The position numbers and the translations under genes are program-made. 64,000 nt of DNA, taken from the NCBI RefSeq assembly GCF_003568665.1, contig NZ_QXMH01000003.1:281762-345761 (forward strand), written 5' to 3'. Below, one piece after another: positions 63,892 to 64,000 of this stretch (position 1 is the stretch's first letter; each line of letters opens with the position of its first letter). This DNA comes from Chitinophaga alhagiae (lineage in GTDB: Bacteria > Bacteroidota > Bacteroidia > Chitinophagales > Chitinophagaceae). The notes below the pieces were generated by a model. It ran no database searches, was not told the DNA's origin, and saw only the letters and a list, made by a program, of their open reading frames with translations.

Positions 63892-63950
63892 CCGCGCTGT
63901 TAAAAAGTTGGAGATCACAAGTTGTGATCTCCAACTTTTTAACAGCGCGG
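63892..63950. repeat. Perfect 29-bp inverted repeat with a 1-nt centre
   Basis: Bases 63892-63920 are the exact complement of 63922-63950, centred on G63921. The inner part (AAAAAG-stem-CTTTTT) has the form of a symmetrical bidirectional terminator, but the arms stay perfect for a further ten G/C-rich bases. It may be a real terminator or a fold-back artefact at a contig end. Confidence 0.9.
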
Positions 63951-64000
63951 CCGGGGCCCAAAAAAGGGGGGGTTTTTGGGGGCCGCCCGACGAAAAAAAC
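63951..64000. other. Homopolymer-rich, suspect contig-end sequence
   Basis: The last 50 bases consist of runs of A6, G8, T5 and G5 with little else, unlike anything else in the window, and follow directly on the palindrome. They look like low-quality sequence at a contig end. No gene is visible. Confidence 0.6.

Noticed and set aside
63951..64000. G-rich runs at the right edge as a telomere-like or G-quadruplex element
   Set aside because: Only one G8 run is substantial, and the surrounding homopolymers look like sequencing error at a contig end.
1..64000. tRNA, rRNA, CRISPR arrays, insertion sequences, riboswitches
   Set aside because: I looked for conserved tRNA arms, regularly spaced repeats, transposase motifs and familiar riboswitch cores and saw none; I could not run covariance models, so small RNAs may be missed.

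Overview
The window looks like a chromosomal contig from a Bacteroidota bacterium of the Chitinophagaceae type (Chitinophaga-like). Evidence: two SusC/SusD pairs, a FecI/FecR/STN-type receptor locus, LytTR/LytS two-component systems, a DUF1080 protein, a GH109-type Gfo/Idh/MocA enzyme, almost no Shine-Dalgarno sequences, and many start regions preceded by the Bacteroidota -7 box TAnnTTTG. No rRNA, tRNA, CRISPR array or insertion sequence was recognised. The last ~110 bases (a perfect 59-nt palindrome followed by homopolymer-rich sequence) look like a contig end.

Layout. 1-1408: two unrecognised genes, one cut by the window edge, the other with a Cys/His pattern that may be caspase-like. 1761-6078: small enzymes (SRPBCC proteins, two GNATs, a methyltransferase, a TlpA-type thioredoxin lipoprotein/secreted protein), with one promoter carrying two operator palindromes. 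6346-19644: a putative sialic-acid or other nonulosonate utilisation locus (SusD, SusC, DapA/NanA-like aldolase, GH33 sialidase, AGE-family epimerase, Kelch lipoprotein), interrupted on the opposite strand by a DoxX-like gene and a 7TM histidine kinase/LuxR regulator pair. 20693-26255: membrane-anchored glutamate-synthase-like protein, methyltransferase, DEAD-box helicase, DUF1080 protein, epoxide hydrolase. 26319-33001: a putative small-molecule synthesis and sensing module: PhcB-like methyltransferase, flavin monooxygenase, V4R-domain hybrid kinase, and a LytTR regulator with its LytS-type kinase. 33231-36668: GNAT/HigA-like pair resembling a toxin-antitoxin module, a nucleotidase, DeoR regulator, BrkB-like membrane protein. 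36794-43939: SusD, STN-SusC, FecR anti-sigma and ECF sigma factor. 44119-47643: GalM, NUDIX-type sugar regulator, GH109-like enzyme. 47752-63789: housekeeping and accessory genes (PepE, TPR-LytS/LytTR pair, methionine aminopeptidase, HGSNAT-like acyltransferase, LacX-like epimerase, AlkD-like protein, pirin, BioA, DUF2911, two SRPBCC paralogues, ABC-2 permease, ORF6N protein).

The most interesting reading is the 26.3-33.1 kb module. The intergenic region between the methyltransferase and the monooxygenase carries two pairs of LytTR-like 9-mers, each pair spaced exactly 21 bp start to start. A similar pair and a shared 15-mer lie upstream of the LytS/LytTR operon at 33 kb. This ties the synthesis genes, the V4R sensor kinase and the LytTR system into one probable regulatory circuit. 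Other regulatory signals are two tandem palindromes straddling a canonical promoter (2207-2254), a DeoR operator array (34902-34963), and three promoters whose -7 box lies only 4 nt from the ATG, which predicts leaderless mRNAs.
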